Assembly: GCA_947625715.1 (NCBI GenBank)
Contig: CANQPR010000017.1
Location: 1-18,081, forward strand
Origin: an uncultured Bacilli bacterium
Lineage (GTDB): Bacteria > Bacillota_I > Bacilli_A > RF39 > UBA660
Length of the DNA: 18,081 bases
Reading direction: 5' to 3'
The notes below the pieces were generated by a model. The model was given only the letters and a program-made list of their open reading frames with translations. It was not told where the DNA came from and did no database searches. This document shows positions 1 through 6,574 of the stretch, in pieces (position 1 is the first letter of the stretch; each line of letters opens with the position of its first letter). The translations under genes and the position numbers were made by a program.

Positions 1-30
1 TATTATAACTCAAAAAATATAAATAGAAAG

Positions 31-69
31 AATCAATCGAATAGATTAATAATTTCTATAAGATTGATT
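31..69. repeat. 8-bp inverted repeat upstream of first gene
   Basis: AATCAATC at 31-38 is the exact reverse complement of GATTGATT at 62-69, with a 23-nt spacer. It lies just upstream of the SD of the first gene and could be a 5' UTR hairpin or an operator. In DNA this AT-rich an 8-bp match can arise by chance. Confidence 0.25.
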
Positions 70-87
70 ATACGAGGGATGTTTTAG

Positions 88-939
88 ATGAATGAAGAAA
101 TGATTATTAAATTACAACATTTTTTTGGTGTTGATATGAAAATTAAAAAAGAAATGTATGATATGGCACCCTTAGATAATTTAGAAGGTAAAGTTATATC
201 CGATAAAATTAATGATTCCTTATTTTATATATTTAGTGAATTAAAATGTATTAGTTATGATTTAAATTTAAATGTTTATAAAAAAGTTTGTTCTTTAGAA
301 GATATTATCAAAGAACAATTTTATAGTTGTGGTTATGATACTTTTAAATTAAAAAAATTTTATCAAAAATATATTAGTAATATGGAAGAAAAATTTGTTG
401 ACTGTGTTATGGATACTTGTGTAGGCTATTCTAGTGAAAATGTAAGTGCTATTTATTTAGCTAACTCTATTAATGAAATTTTACACTTTTTACATTCATA
501 TATTATCAATAATGAAAAAATTTTTGAAGCCGTTCCTTTAATAGAACAAAAAATGAATGATAACCAATATCCTATAAGATTAAGAGGTAATAAAAACTCT
601 TACTTTGAACAATTATTTAAACTTTTTCCGCTCGAACTAGATTGTGGTTGGACAGATATGGTAATTATAAATGATAAAAAAATGATTATGATGGTTAGAG
701 ATAGAGGACACGCCCTAACGATTGAAATCACTTTAAATAATGATTCCGCAAGAATTGAATACTTTATTCCTAAATTATGTAATATAAATATGATAAAAAT
801 GTTACCAGGAATTAACCCAGTTAATGAAAATAGCTATGGAGCAACAGGGGCCTTTGAAACAGATTTAAATAATTTACCATCTTCATTAATATCTTTCATC
901 TCTAAAGTCCCAACTGATTTAGATATTATTTTACGATGA
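88..939 (+). CDS. Conserved-looking hypothetical protein, 283 aa
   Basis: I do not recognise this protein. It has no obvious signal peptide or membrane segment, so it is probably cytosolic. The N-terminal half (about residues 1-150) is rich in acidic, Lys and aromatic residues and contains several Cys. The C-terminal part (about 180-240) looks like beta strands (GWTDMVIINDKKMIMMVRD and the strand after it), suggesting a small alpha+beta domain. The ATG at 88 is chosen because GAGGG (74-78) sits 9 nt upstream and the nearer ATG at 79 reaches a stop after one more codon. It precedes spoIIR on the same strand with only about 44 nt between and no terminator visible, so the two could be co-transcribed. 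No function is proposed. Confidence 0.8.
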   Translation: MNEEMIIKLQHFFGVDMKIKKEMYDMAPLDNLEGKVISDKINDSLFYIFSELKCISYDLNLNVYKKVCSLEDIIKEQFYSCGYDTFKLKKFYQKYISNMEEKFVDCVMDTCVGYSSENVSAIYLANSINEILHFLHSYIINNEKIFEAVPLIEQKMNDNQYPIRLRGNKNSYFEQLFKLFPLELDCGWTDMVIINDKKMIMMVRDRGHALTIEITLNNDSARIEYFIPKLCNINMIKMLPGINPVNENSYGATGAFETDLNNLPSSLISFISKVPTDLDIILR

Positions 940-983
940 ATAAATAATTACCAAACCAAACATAAATAAAATAGGTGATAAAT

Positions 984-1487
984 TTGAAAAAAATAATTCC
1001 TATTTTATTTATAATAACTATACTTATTGGCTTTAATAACAAAGAAGAACTTTTAATACCCAAACAAGCCATTCGATTTCGCGTTATTGCTAATAGTAAT
1101 TCCTTTAAAGACCAGGAACAAAAATTAAAAGTCAAAACCTTAGTCGAAAATAAATTAGATTATCTAATGCTTAATGTCAAAAACTATCAAGAAGCTGAAG
1201 AACAAATTGCTAAACTTCTACCCGAAATAAGAAAAATAGTCAATGAAATAAGTCCCCAAAATGAAGTTAGTTTTGGAACCAATTATTTTCCTGAAAAAGA
1301 ATATCATGGCCTTACCTATCCAAATGGCGAATATAAATCCCTTGTAATAACCCTAGGTTCTGCAGAAGGTCAAAATTGGTGGTGCGTAATGTATCCTCCC
1401 TTATGCCTATTAGAAAAAAAAGATAACCTAGATAATGTAGAATACAAATCCCTCGTAAAAGAAATAATTAATAAATATCAAGCATGA
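984..1487 (+). CDS. spoIIR: Stage II sporulation protein R
   Basis: SpoIIR is the forespore-made signalling protein that is exported into the intermembrane space and triggers SpoIIGA to process pro-sigma-E in the mother cell. A short N-terminal hydrophobic segment (about residues 3-15) would direct export. It is followed by the family's characteristic blocks: IRFRVIANSNSFKDQEQKLKVK, here split as IRFRVIANS and DQEQKLKVK, then FGTNYFPEKEYHGLTYPNGEYKSL and GQNWWCVMYPPLC. I place the start at the TTG at 984 because AGGTGA (973-978) lies 5 nt upstream; a GTG at 975 overlaps that SD and is unlikely. The protein is then 167 aa, a little shorter than the Bacillus form. It lies upstream of an MntP-family gene; spoIIR and ywlD are also near each other in B. 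subtilis. Confidence 0.88.
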   Translation: MKKIIPILFIITILIGFNNKEELLIPKQAIRFRVIANSNSFKDQEQKLKVKTLVENKLDYLMLNVKNYQEAEEQIAKLLPEIRKIVNEISPQNEVSFGTNYFPEKEYHGLTYPNGEYKSLVITLGSAEGQNWWCVMYPPLCLLEKKDNLDNVEYKSLVKEIINKYQA

Positions 1488-1525
1488 AATAAAAATAAAA
1501 ATCATAAATATTAATGGAGATAATT

Positions 1526-2062
1526 ATGATAGAATTTATTTCATGTTTTTTAGTTGCGATAGCATTAAGTATGGATACATTTTCCCTATCCCTTGGCATA
1601 GGAACTTACAATATTATCAAAAAAGATATCATAAAACTTAGCATAATAGTAGGAATAATGCACTTTTTTATGCCTTTATTAGGCAATTTATTAGGCACTA
1701 AAGTTGTAAATTTCTTTGCTTTAAATAGCAACAAACTATTAGGAATAATCCTTTTATTTTTAGCTATTAATTTAATATATAGTCTAAAAAAAGATGAAAA
1801 AATTGACTTAGATTTATCATTAAGTGGAATGCTCTTATTTGCTTTTGGTGTTTCCATTGATGCTTTCTCTACCGGCCTAGGACTTAAAGCCTTAACCAAT
1901 AATACTATCATGGCCCTAAGTATTTTTTCCCTAAGTGCCTTTTCCTTTACCATCTTTGGTTTAATACTTGGCAAAATTGCCTCCCAAAAACTAGGTCAAA
2001 AAGCAAGTTACATCGGTTTAATTTTATTAATTACCTTAGCCATTCATCATCTGTGCTTATAA
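1526..2062 (+). CDS. mntP: MntP/YtaF-family (DUF204) membrane transporter, probable Mn2+ efflux pump
   Basis: A 178-aa polytopic protein with about six hydrophobic segments arranged as two similar halves. Each half carries the family's buried acidic motif, ALSMDTFSLSLG near the N-terminus and GVSIDAFSTGLG in the second half. The conserved IMHFFMPLLGNLLG block and the C-terminal Gly-rich helices also match the family. MntP exports manganese; the related YtaF is linked with sporulation, and the two cannot be separated firmly by eye. I prefer MntP because of the paired MD/ID motifs and the neighbouring spoIIR, as in B. subtilis ywlD. The start is ATG 1526, with GGAGA ending 5 nt upstream; an in-frame ATG at 1514 lies before that SD and is rejected. 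Confidence 0.75.
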   Translation: MIEFISCFLVAIALSMDTFSLSLGIGTYNIIKKDIIKLSIIVGIMHFFMPLLGNLLGTKVVNFFALNSNKLLGIILLFLAINLIYSLKKDEKIDLDLSLSGMLLFAFGVSIDAFSTGLGLKALTNNTIMALSIFSLSAFSFTIFGLILGKIASQKLGQKASYIGLILLITLAIHHLCL

Positions 2063-2081
2063 AAACATGACTAAACCTGTC

Positions 2082-2125
2082 TATCAAAAAAGACTTTACC
2101 TTTTCAAAAAAACTAATTTTTGATA
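2082..2125 (+). other. 9-bp inverted repeat between mntP and murA
   Basis: TATCAAAAA (2082-2090) and TTTTTGATA (2117-2125) are perfect complements separated by 26 nt. There is no following T-run, so a standard terminator is not supported. It could be a leader hairpin of the murA transcript. AT-only stems are weak evidence. Confidence 0.25.
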
Positions 2126-2150
2126 TATTAATGGAAAAGAGGTGAACATC

Positions 2151-3404
2151 TTGCGAAAAATTGTAATTAATGGAGGTCATAAATTATCCGGAATTATACC
2201 TATATCTGGTGCCAAAAATAGTGCCGTAGCATTACTACCAGCCTCCATCTTATGTGATGAAGAAACAACCATTTATAATGTTCCCGATATATCTGATAAA
2301 AATGCTTTAATAGAAATATTAAAACTTTTAAAAGTTGAAATAACCCAACAAGATAGTGAGATAAATATTAATCCTCATAATTTAGAAAATACCGTTATTT
2401 CTGAGCAATACTCAACCAAATTAAGAGCTTCATACTATTTTATGGGAGCTTTACTAGGCAAAGAAAAATCGGTAACTATCTCTTTTCCGGGTGGTTGTGA
2501 CATAGGTCAAAGAAAAATTGATTTACATCTAAAAGGTTTTGAAAGCTTAGGTGCAACAATTAAAGAAATAAATGGTGAATATCATATCGAAGCTAATGAA
2601 TTAAAAGGATGTGATATCTATCTTGATATAGCAAGTGTTGGAGCGACCATCAACATCATGCTTGCTTCAACTAAAGCTAAAGGCATCACCCATATTTACA
2701 ATGCCGCCAAAGAACCCGAAATCGTAAATGTTGCAACCTTTTTAAATAACATGGGAGCCAAAGTAAGTGGAGCTGGAACCAGTGTAATAACCATTGAAGG
2801 AGTAAAATATCTTCATAAAGCCATGATTGAAGTAATCCCTGACCGTATTGAAGCTGGAACCTATTTAATACTAGGAGCTATGTTAGGCGAAAATTTAACC
2901 ATTTCTAACATCATAGAAGAACACTTAGCCGCTTTAATATCAAAAATGAAAGAAATGCAAATTCCCTTAATAAATAAAAGTAACAAAATTCAAATAAGTT
3001 CCTCTAAAAATTATAAAACAATCAATATAACCACCTTACCATATCCCGGTTTTCCAACAGACTTAGCCCAACCAATGACCGTTTTATTAACCCAATGTCA
3101 AGGAATAAGTATCCTAGATGAAACCCTATATACTAACCGTATGGGTCATATTGTATATTTAAAAAATATGGGAGCTAAAATAACCATCAAAAATCAAAGT
3201 GCCATAATTGAAGGACCAACCAACCTTTATGGAACAACCGTCAAAGCAAGTGACCTAAGAGCTGGAGCCTCCCTAATTTTAGCTGGTTTAATTGCTAAAG
3301 GAACCACCACAATTTTAAATATTGAACACATACTAAGAGGTTACGAAAAAATAATTGAAAAACTTCAAAATGTTGGAGCGGACATAAAAATTATTGAAGA
3401 ATAA
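2151..3404 (+). CDS. murA: UDP-N-acetylglucosamine 1-carboxyvinyltransferase
   Basis: MurA transfers enolpyruvate from PEP to UDP-GlcNAc, the first committed step of peptidoglycan synthesis, in the cytosol. At 417 aa it has full family length. Visible motifs are the N-terminal GAKNS with the substrate-binding Lys (residue 22), the active-site loop GGCDIGQRKID with Cys116, PGFPTDLAQP, the ETLYTNRMGH block, and DLRAGASLILAGL near the C-terminus. The nucleophile is Cys rather than Asp, so the enzyme is predicted to be fosfomycin-sensitive. The TTG at 2151 is preferred because AGAGGTG (2138-2144) lies 6 nt upstream; the GTG at 2142 is part of that SD. The PTDLAQP/LLTQCQG wording resembles the MurZ paralogue type, so whether this is MurA1 or MurA2 is unresolved. 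It is followed 34 nt later by the SGNH-like gene with no terminator between. Confidence 0.95.
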   Translation: MRKIVINGGHKLSGIIPISGAKNSAVALLPASILCDEETTIYNVPDISDKNALIEILKLLKVEITQQDSEININPHNLENTVISEQYSTKLRASYYFMGALLGKEKSVTISFPGGCDIGQRKIDLHLKGFESLGATIKEINGEYHIEANELKGCDIYLDIASVGATINIMLASTKAKGITHIYNAAKEPEIVNVATFLNNMGAKVSGAGTSVITIEGVKYLHKAMIEVIPDRIEAGTYLILGAMLGENLTISNIIEEHLAALISKMKEMQIPLINKSNKIQISSSKNYKTINITTLPYPGFPTDLAQPMTVLLTQCQGISILDETLYTNRMGHIVYLKNMGAKITIKNQSAIIEGPTNLYGTTVKASDLRAGASLILAGLIAKGTTTILNIEHILRGYEKIIEKLQNVGADIKIIEE

Positions 3405-3438
3405 AAACTATTTTGCATAAAGTTAAATAGGTGAGAAC

Positions 3439-4110
3439 ATGAAAAAACAAATCATCTTAACTATCATAATAGCTATTATTCTTGCTTTTTTAATCTTTAA
3501 AACAACATATCATGAAGAAATGAATATCCTAACCCTAGGTGATGGACTAGCTAAAGGAATGACCATGTACAATGTTTTAGGCTATAGTTATAATGATTAT
3601 TTAAGAGATTATTATGAAGAAAATAGTATCCTAAGAGATTACATTACGGAATTTGCAAGTATAGATGAAACAACTACCACCTTAATTAATAAAATCAATA
3701 CCAATTATCAATTAAAACCAAGTAACTTAACCATTCAACAAGCAATATCTAAAGCTAAAATTATAACTATTTGTATCGGAATGGAACAACTAAATAATTT
3801 AAAAAACATTAAAGCCAAAGACATAGATAATTATTTAAAAGAAATGGACCAATTACTACAAAAAATAAGAATTTTTAATAAAAAACAAATCATTCTTTTA
3901 AGTCTATATAAAACAACAAAATTAAAAACAGAAGACATCAATAATATTAATAAAACTTTAAATGAAATTTCTCATAAATATCAAATAACATTTCTAGATA
4001 TTTCCTATATTACTAACAACAATGAGTATTATTTTAATCCCAAAAATTTTTATTTGAATTATAAAGGACACAGAGAAATTTTTAAACTAATAAAGGATAA
4101 TTTGCAATAA
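3439..4110 (+). CDS. Membrane-anchored SGNH/GDSL-like protein with degenerate catalytic motifs
   Basis: Residues 4-20 form a hydrophobic N-terminal anchor or signal, so the rest is probably extracellular. The body follows SGNH-hydrolase order: NILTLGDGLAKGMTM at the block I position, a hydrophobic strand ending ICIGMEQL at block III, a strand QIILLSLY, and a C-terminal NFYLNYKGHREI at block V. In active members block I reads GDS, block III GxND and block V DxxH. Here the Ser is Gly36, the Asn-Asp pair is Glu-Gln (116-117), and the position expected for His is Tyr205. The family call rests on these spaced matches and is an inference. If correct, this is a non-hydrolytic binding protein. AGGTGA lies 5 nt before ATG 3439. 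It is probably co-transcribed with murA. Confidence 0.6.
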   Translation: MKKQIILTIIIAIILAFLIFKTTYHEEMNILTLGDGLAKGMTMYNVLGYSYNDYLRDYYEENSILRDYITEFASIDETTTTLINKINTNYQLKPSNLTIQQAISKAKIITICIGMEQLNNLKNIKAKDIDNYLKEMDQLLQKIRIFNKKQIILLSLYKTTKLKTEDINNINKTLNEISHKYQITFLDISYITNNNEYYFNPKNFYLNYKGHREIFKLIKDNLQ

Positions 4111-4129
4111 AAATTTTCAAGCCAAATCC

Positions 4130-4160
4130 TTGACGGGGGGGGGGTATTATATAATATAAT
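4130..4160 (+). promoter_or_regulatory. G-tract promoter of the LRR surface-protein gene
   Basis: TTGACG (4130-4135) is an excellent -35. An uninterrupted run of ten G (4135-4144) fills the start of the spacer. Two overlapping TATAAT hexamers follow at 4150-4155 and 4155-4160, giving spacers of 14 and 19 nt, on either side of the optimal 17. A homopolymer inside a promoter spacer is the classic layout for slipped-strand phase variation. The same arrangement is found at 10902-10932. Confidence 0.75.
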
Positions 4161-4188
4161 AAAAGAAGATACGGAGGTCTTCTTTTAT
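4159..4188 (+). promoter_or_regulatory. 5' leader hairpin presenting the SD in its loop
   Basis: ATAAAAGAAGA (4159-4169) pairs with TCTTCTTTTAT (4178-4188) over 11 bp. The 8-nt loop TACGGAGG (4170-4177) holds the Shine-Dalgarno. The stem ends 1 nt before the ATG at 4190. If transcription starts about 7 nt after the first TATAAT, the stem would form the very 5' end of the mRNA. A near-identical hairpin lies at 10930-10961 with a compensatory G-U pair. Confidence 0.65.
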
Positions 4189-4189
4189 A

Positions 4190-5443
4190 ATGAAATTAGA
4201 GCAATATAAAGAAAAGAATAATCATAAAAAATTAATTGCAATTGCCCTTGTGATTATTGGCTTAATAGGTGGAGTAGCAATAGGAATAACTTTTGCCAAT
4301 TTTAAAGTGCAAAAATCGTTCAAAGTAATGGAGGGAAATTTCATCTATGAAGGAGGTGGAGATGTAATATTTGCTTTTTATCAAGATGACAAAGATGTTG
4401 GAACCATGCCTACTAAGGATAGTGGTTATGCTTTTAATGCCAAAAAAAGTTATTGTGATAATGATGCAGCGATAAAATGGGATAATAACGAATGGGGTCC
4501 AACAATTGTAGATTTATCTAAAACCAAAACCAAATGCAATCTTTACTTTGTGAAAGCTGGAAGAATAAGAAAAATCGATGAATCTGATACAAAAGGAATG
4601 TGGGGATATAAAGATAAATTAACAAAGATAGTGATAGAAACAACAAAAAATAAAAAAGAAGCTGGTACAGGCCAAACAGTATATGGACCATTTGATGAAA
4701 GTGAAAAAAAAGATAATTCTGTAGAAAGTTATGTTGTATGTGAAACAAGTTCTAATTGTACTGGCTATTTACAAGGTGACGGAGGAATAGAATTAAATAA
4801 TGATAGTTCATATTTATTTTATAGTTTTACAAAAGTAACTAAGATAGAAGGAATAGAAAATTTATATATCAGCCTTGTAACAAATATGCATGGTATGTTT
4901 CGAAGAATGAAAAGTATAGAAGAATTAGATTTAAGTAATTTTAACACAAGGTATGTAACAGATATGTATTATATGTTTTCAGGAATGAATAGTATAGTAA
5001 AATTAGATTTAAGCAGTTTTGATACAAGAAATGTAACAAATATGGATGGTATGTTTGATTCTATGATACACCTCCAAACCTTAACATTTGGCAAAAATTT
5101 TGATACACATAATGTAATATCTATGGATAGCATGTTTCGGGACACGGGCGCCATACAAGAATTAGATTTAAGTAATTTTAATACCAGTAAAGTAATCGAT
5201 ATGAGTTATATGTTTGAAGGAATGAGCAAACTTCAAGAATTAGATTTAAGTAGGTTTGATACAAGTAAAGTAATACTTATGGAATACATGTTTGTAGATT
5301 CCTACAAATTAACTCAAATTACATATGGTCCAAACTTTATTCATAAATCTGGAGCCAATACAAGTGGTATGTTTACTAATTGTCCAGCAAACAGACCAGA
5401 TACAAATGTGCATTCATCATGGAAAGGTGTGTCTTTTAGTTAG
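4190..5443 (+). CDS. Surface protein with BspA-type (DUF285) leucine-rich repeats
   Basis: The 417-aa protein has a charged N-terminus, a hydrophobic segment (about residues 15-36) and then KSFKVMEGNFIYE, a stretch shared with the protein at 10963. The hydrophobic segment may be a signal peptide or an uncleaved anchor. A spacer domain (about 58-125) carries two Cys (89 and 116) that could form a disulfide and ends KCNLYF. From about residue 225 to 395 there are six or seven repeats of about 24-26 aa of the form LDLSxFDTxxVTxMxxMF, typical of BspA-like/DUF285 proteins, which are usually surface-exposed adhesins. There is no LPXTG motif or other C-terminal anchor. It stands alone between the murA operon and rpmE. 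The start is fixed by GGAGG in the leader hairpin, 12 nt upstream. An adhesive role is inferred from the repeat family. Confidence 0.85.
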   Translation: MKLEQYKEKNNHKKLIAIALVIIGLIGGVAIGITFANFKVQKSFKVMEGNFIYEGGGDVIFAFYQDDKDVGTMPTKDSGYAFNAKKSYCDNDAAIKWDNNEWGPTIVDLSKTKTKCNLYFVKAGRIRKIDESDTKGMWGYKDKLTKIVIETTKNKKEAGTGQTVYGPFDESEKKDNSVESYVVCETSSNCTGYLQGDGGIELNNDSSYLFYSFTKVTKIEGIENLYISLVTNMHGMFRRMKSIEELDLSNFNTRYVTDMYYMFSGMNSIVKLDLSSFDTRNVTNMDGMFDSMIHLQTLTFGKNFDTHNVISMDSMFRDTGAIQELDLSNFNTSKVIDMSYMFEGMSKLQELDLSRFDTSKVILMEYMFVDSYKLTQITYGPNFIHKSGANTSGMFTNCPANRPDTNVHSSWKGVSFS

Positions 5444-5459
5444 AACAGTTATCTAACTA
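5437..5459 (+). other. 8-bp hairpin at the 3' end of the LRR gene
   Basis: TAGTTAGA (5437-5444) is a perfect complement of TCTAACTA (5452-5459) with a 7-nt loop, and it overlaps the stop codon. No T-run follows, so it is not a standard intrinsic terminator. It may protect or process the 3' end of the mRNA. The rest of the gap to the rpmE promoter shows no gene. Confidence 0.35.
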
Positions 5460-5572
5460 TTCGTCCCGTTGTGTATTTAAATAGCAATATCAAAATAGTT
5501 AAAATAGACTCTTCAAACTATGGCTCTATAACTAATCCTTATCGGATTGACAACATAAATAGCTGATTTTTC

Positions 5573-5600
5573 TTGCAACGTCAAAAATATATGATATAAT
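5573..5600 (+). promoter_or_regulatory. rpmE promoter
   Basis: TTGCAA (5573-5578), a 16-nt spacer and TATAAT (5595-5600), preceded by TGA, form an extended -10 (TGaTATAAT). The SD AAAGGAG and start of rpmE follow about 45-60 nt downstream. Confidence 0.75.
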
Positions 5601-5658
5601 ACATAAGATGTTATTAAATCTATGCCATGAATGTGGTATGGCGAAAGGAGAGAAATTT

Positions 5659-5859
5659 ATGAGAGCAAATATTCATCCAGAAATGAAAGACGCAACTGTA
5701 AAATGTGCTTGTGGAGCAACTTTCAAAACAAAATCAGTTAAAGAGAATATTGAAGTTGAAGTTTGCAGTGAATGCCATCCTTTTTATACAAATAAACAAG
5801 GTAATGTAAGCAAAGCTGGTAAAATAGAAAAATTCAATCGTAAATATAATTTAAAATAA
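5659..5859 (+). CDS. rpmE: 50S ribosomal protein L31, zinc-ribbon (type A) form
   Basis: A 66-aa large-subunit ribosomal protein, exactly the usual length for type A L31. The protein starts MRANIHPEM and ends with a basic GKIEKFNRKYNLK tail. Four Cys at positions 16, 18, 36 and 39 (KCACG and CSECH) are the zinc ligands of the C+ form, which serves as a zinc store and is replaced by a C- paralogue under zinc starvation in many bacteria. The ATG at 5659 is chosen because AAAGGAGAG lies about 6-9 nt upstream and this gives the family N-terminus; an earlier in-frame ATG at 5608 would add an 17-residue extension and lies only 8 nt after the -10. It is flanked by its own promoter and terminator. 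Confidence 0.95.
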   Translation: MRANIHPEMKDATVKCACGATFKTKSVKENIEVEVCSECHPFYTNKQGNVSKAGKIEKFNRKYNLK

Positions 5860-5860
5860 T

Positions 5861-5892
5861 GTGGATAACTTACAAGTTATTCACTTTTTTTT
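5861..5892 (+). terminator. Intrinsic terminator after rpmE
   Basis: GTGGATAACTT (5861-5871) pairs with AAGTTATTCAC (5874-5884), with one G-U pair, and is followed by eight T (5885-5892). It begins immediately after the rpmE stop codon. Confidence 0.88.
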
Positions 5893-5908
5893 ATTTATAA
5901 GGTATAAT
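5880..5908 (+). promoter_or_regulatory. Candidate promoter of the rpiB-spoIID operon
   Basis: TATAAT at 5903-5908 with TTCACT (5880-5885) 17 nt upstream as a weak -35. The -35 would overlap the rpmE terminator. It sits 7 nt before the GAGGAG SD of rpiB, so the leader would be very short. Confidence 0.5.
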
Positions 5909-5928
5909 TAATACTGAGGAGAATGAAA

Positions 5929-6393
5929 ATGAAAAATATAACAATTGCCATTGCCAGTGACCATCGAGGCGTTACTTATAAAAAAGAAATTATAAAATAT
6001 TTACAAGAAGAACAATATCCTATTATTGATTGTAGTAAAGAAAATACCCCTACCGATGATTACCCCGACTTTGCCTTTAAAGTATGCCATAAAATAATCA
6101 ATAAAGAAGCTGATTTAGGTATTTTAGTTTGTCGAAGTGGCATAGGTATGTCCATTGCCGCCAATAAAGTAAAAGGAATTAGATGTGCCAAAATTAATTC
6201 CTTAGAAGATGCCATCTTATCCCGTAATGATAATGGGGCCAATGTCATGACATTTAACTATACTGAAAAAATAGATAACATAAAAAAATACATAAAAGCC
6301 TTCATAGAAGCCCAAGCCATAACTGATGAAAGACATCAAAGAAGAGTTGACAAAATAATAAAATACGAAAATGGAGAATACAATGAATTATAA
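5929..6393 (+). CDS. rpiB: Ribose-5-phosphate isomerase B
   Basis: RpiB interconverts ribose 5-phosphate and ribulose 5-phosphate in the pentose phosphate pathway (RpiB/LacA/LacB family). The 154-aa length is usual. Visible motifs are the N-terminal ASDHRG (residues 9-14), the YPDFA block, and VCRSGIGMSIAANKVKGIRCA with the catalytic Cys68; the loop reads RSGIG rather than the usual GTGIG. NDNGANVMTF is the later conserved Asn block. LacA/LacB of the tagatose pathway is the alternative, but the retained Cys favours RpiB. ATG 5929 is chosen because GAGGAG lies 7 nt upstream; ATG 5923 abuts the SD. It overlaps the next gene by 11 nt, so the two are translationally coupled. In B. subtilis the orthologue ywlF lies near spoIIR and ywlD. 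Confidence 0.88.
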   Translation: MKNITIAIASDHRGVTYKKEIIKYLQEEQYPIIDCSKENTPTDDYPDFAFKVCHKIINKEADLGILVCRSGIGMSIAANKVKGIRCAKINSLEDAILSRNDNGANVMTFNYTEKIDNIKKYIKAFIEAQAITDERHQRRVDKIIKYENGEYNEL

Positions 6394-6574
6394 AATATAT
6401 TTTTATATTATAACAACTATGCTAAGTGCCTATGGACTATCCGCTATCAATTTTGAAAAATTTATTCGCAAAAATAAAATAATAGAAACCAAAATACTAT
6501 ACTTCTTATTAAGCTTTGCCTTAGGATATTTAGTAACCAATCTTTTCTTAGGCTTTTTACCGGAGGGAATATGA
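6383..6574 (+). CDS. DUF1146 (YwzB-like) small membrane protein
   Basis: A 63-aa protein with two hydrophobic helices (about residues 4-22 and 38-58) joined by a basic linker. The signature SAINFEKFIRKNK followed by ILYFLLSFALGYLVTNLFL matches the DUF1146/YwzB family, whose function is unknown. In B. subtilis ywzB lies close to murAA and spoIID, and here it lies directly before spoIID, which supports the call. The ATG at 6383 has GGAG 6 nt upstream; the in-frame ATG at 6371 overlaps that SD and is less likely. The stop codon overlaps the spoIID start as ATGA, so spoIID translation is probably coupled to it. Confidence 0.8.
   Translation: MNYKIYFYIITTMLSAYGLSAINFEKFIRKNKIIETKILYFLLSFALGYLVTNLFLGFLPEGI

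Noticed and set aside
2082..2125. Intrinsic terminator between mntP and murA
   Set aside because: The stem is almost all A-T with a 26-nt loop and no T-run after it, so it is listed only as an inverted repeat.
4135..4144. G10 tract as a G-quadruplex
   Set aside because: One uninterrupted run with no further nearby G runs cannot easily make an intramolecular quadruplex; slippage in the promoter spacer is the simpler idea.
4518..4748. Minus-strand reading frame opposite the LRR gene
   Set aside because: Aromatic-rich low-complexity translation, no SD, no family likeness, fully inside a well-supported gene on the other strand; the same holds for minus-strand frames at 926, 1606, 4969, 6060, 9517, 9904, 11382, 12013 and 12584.
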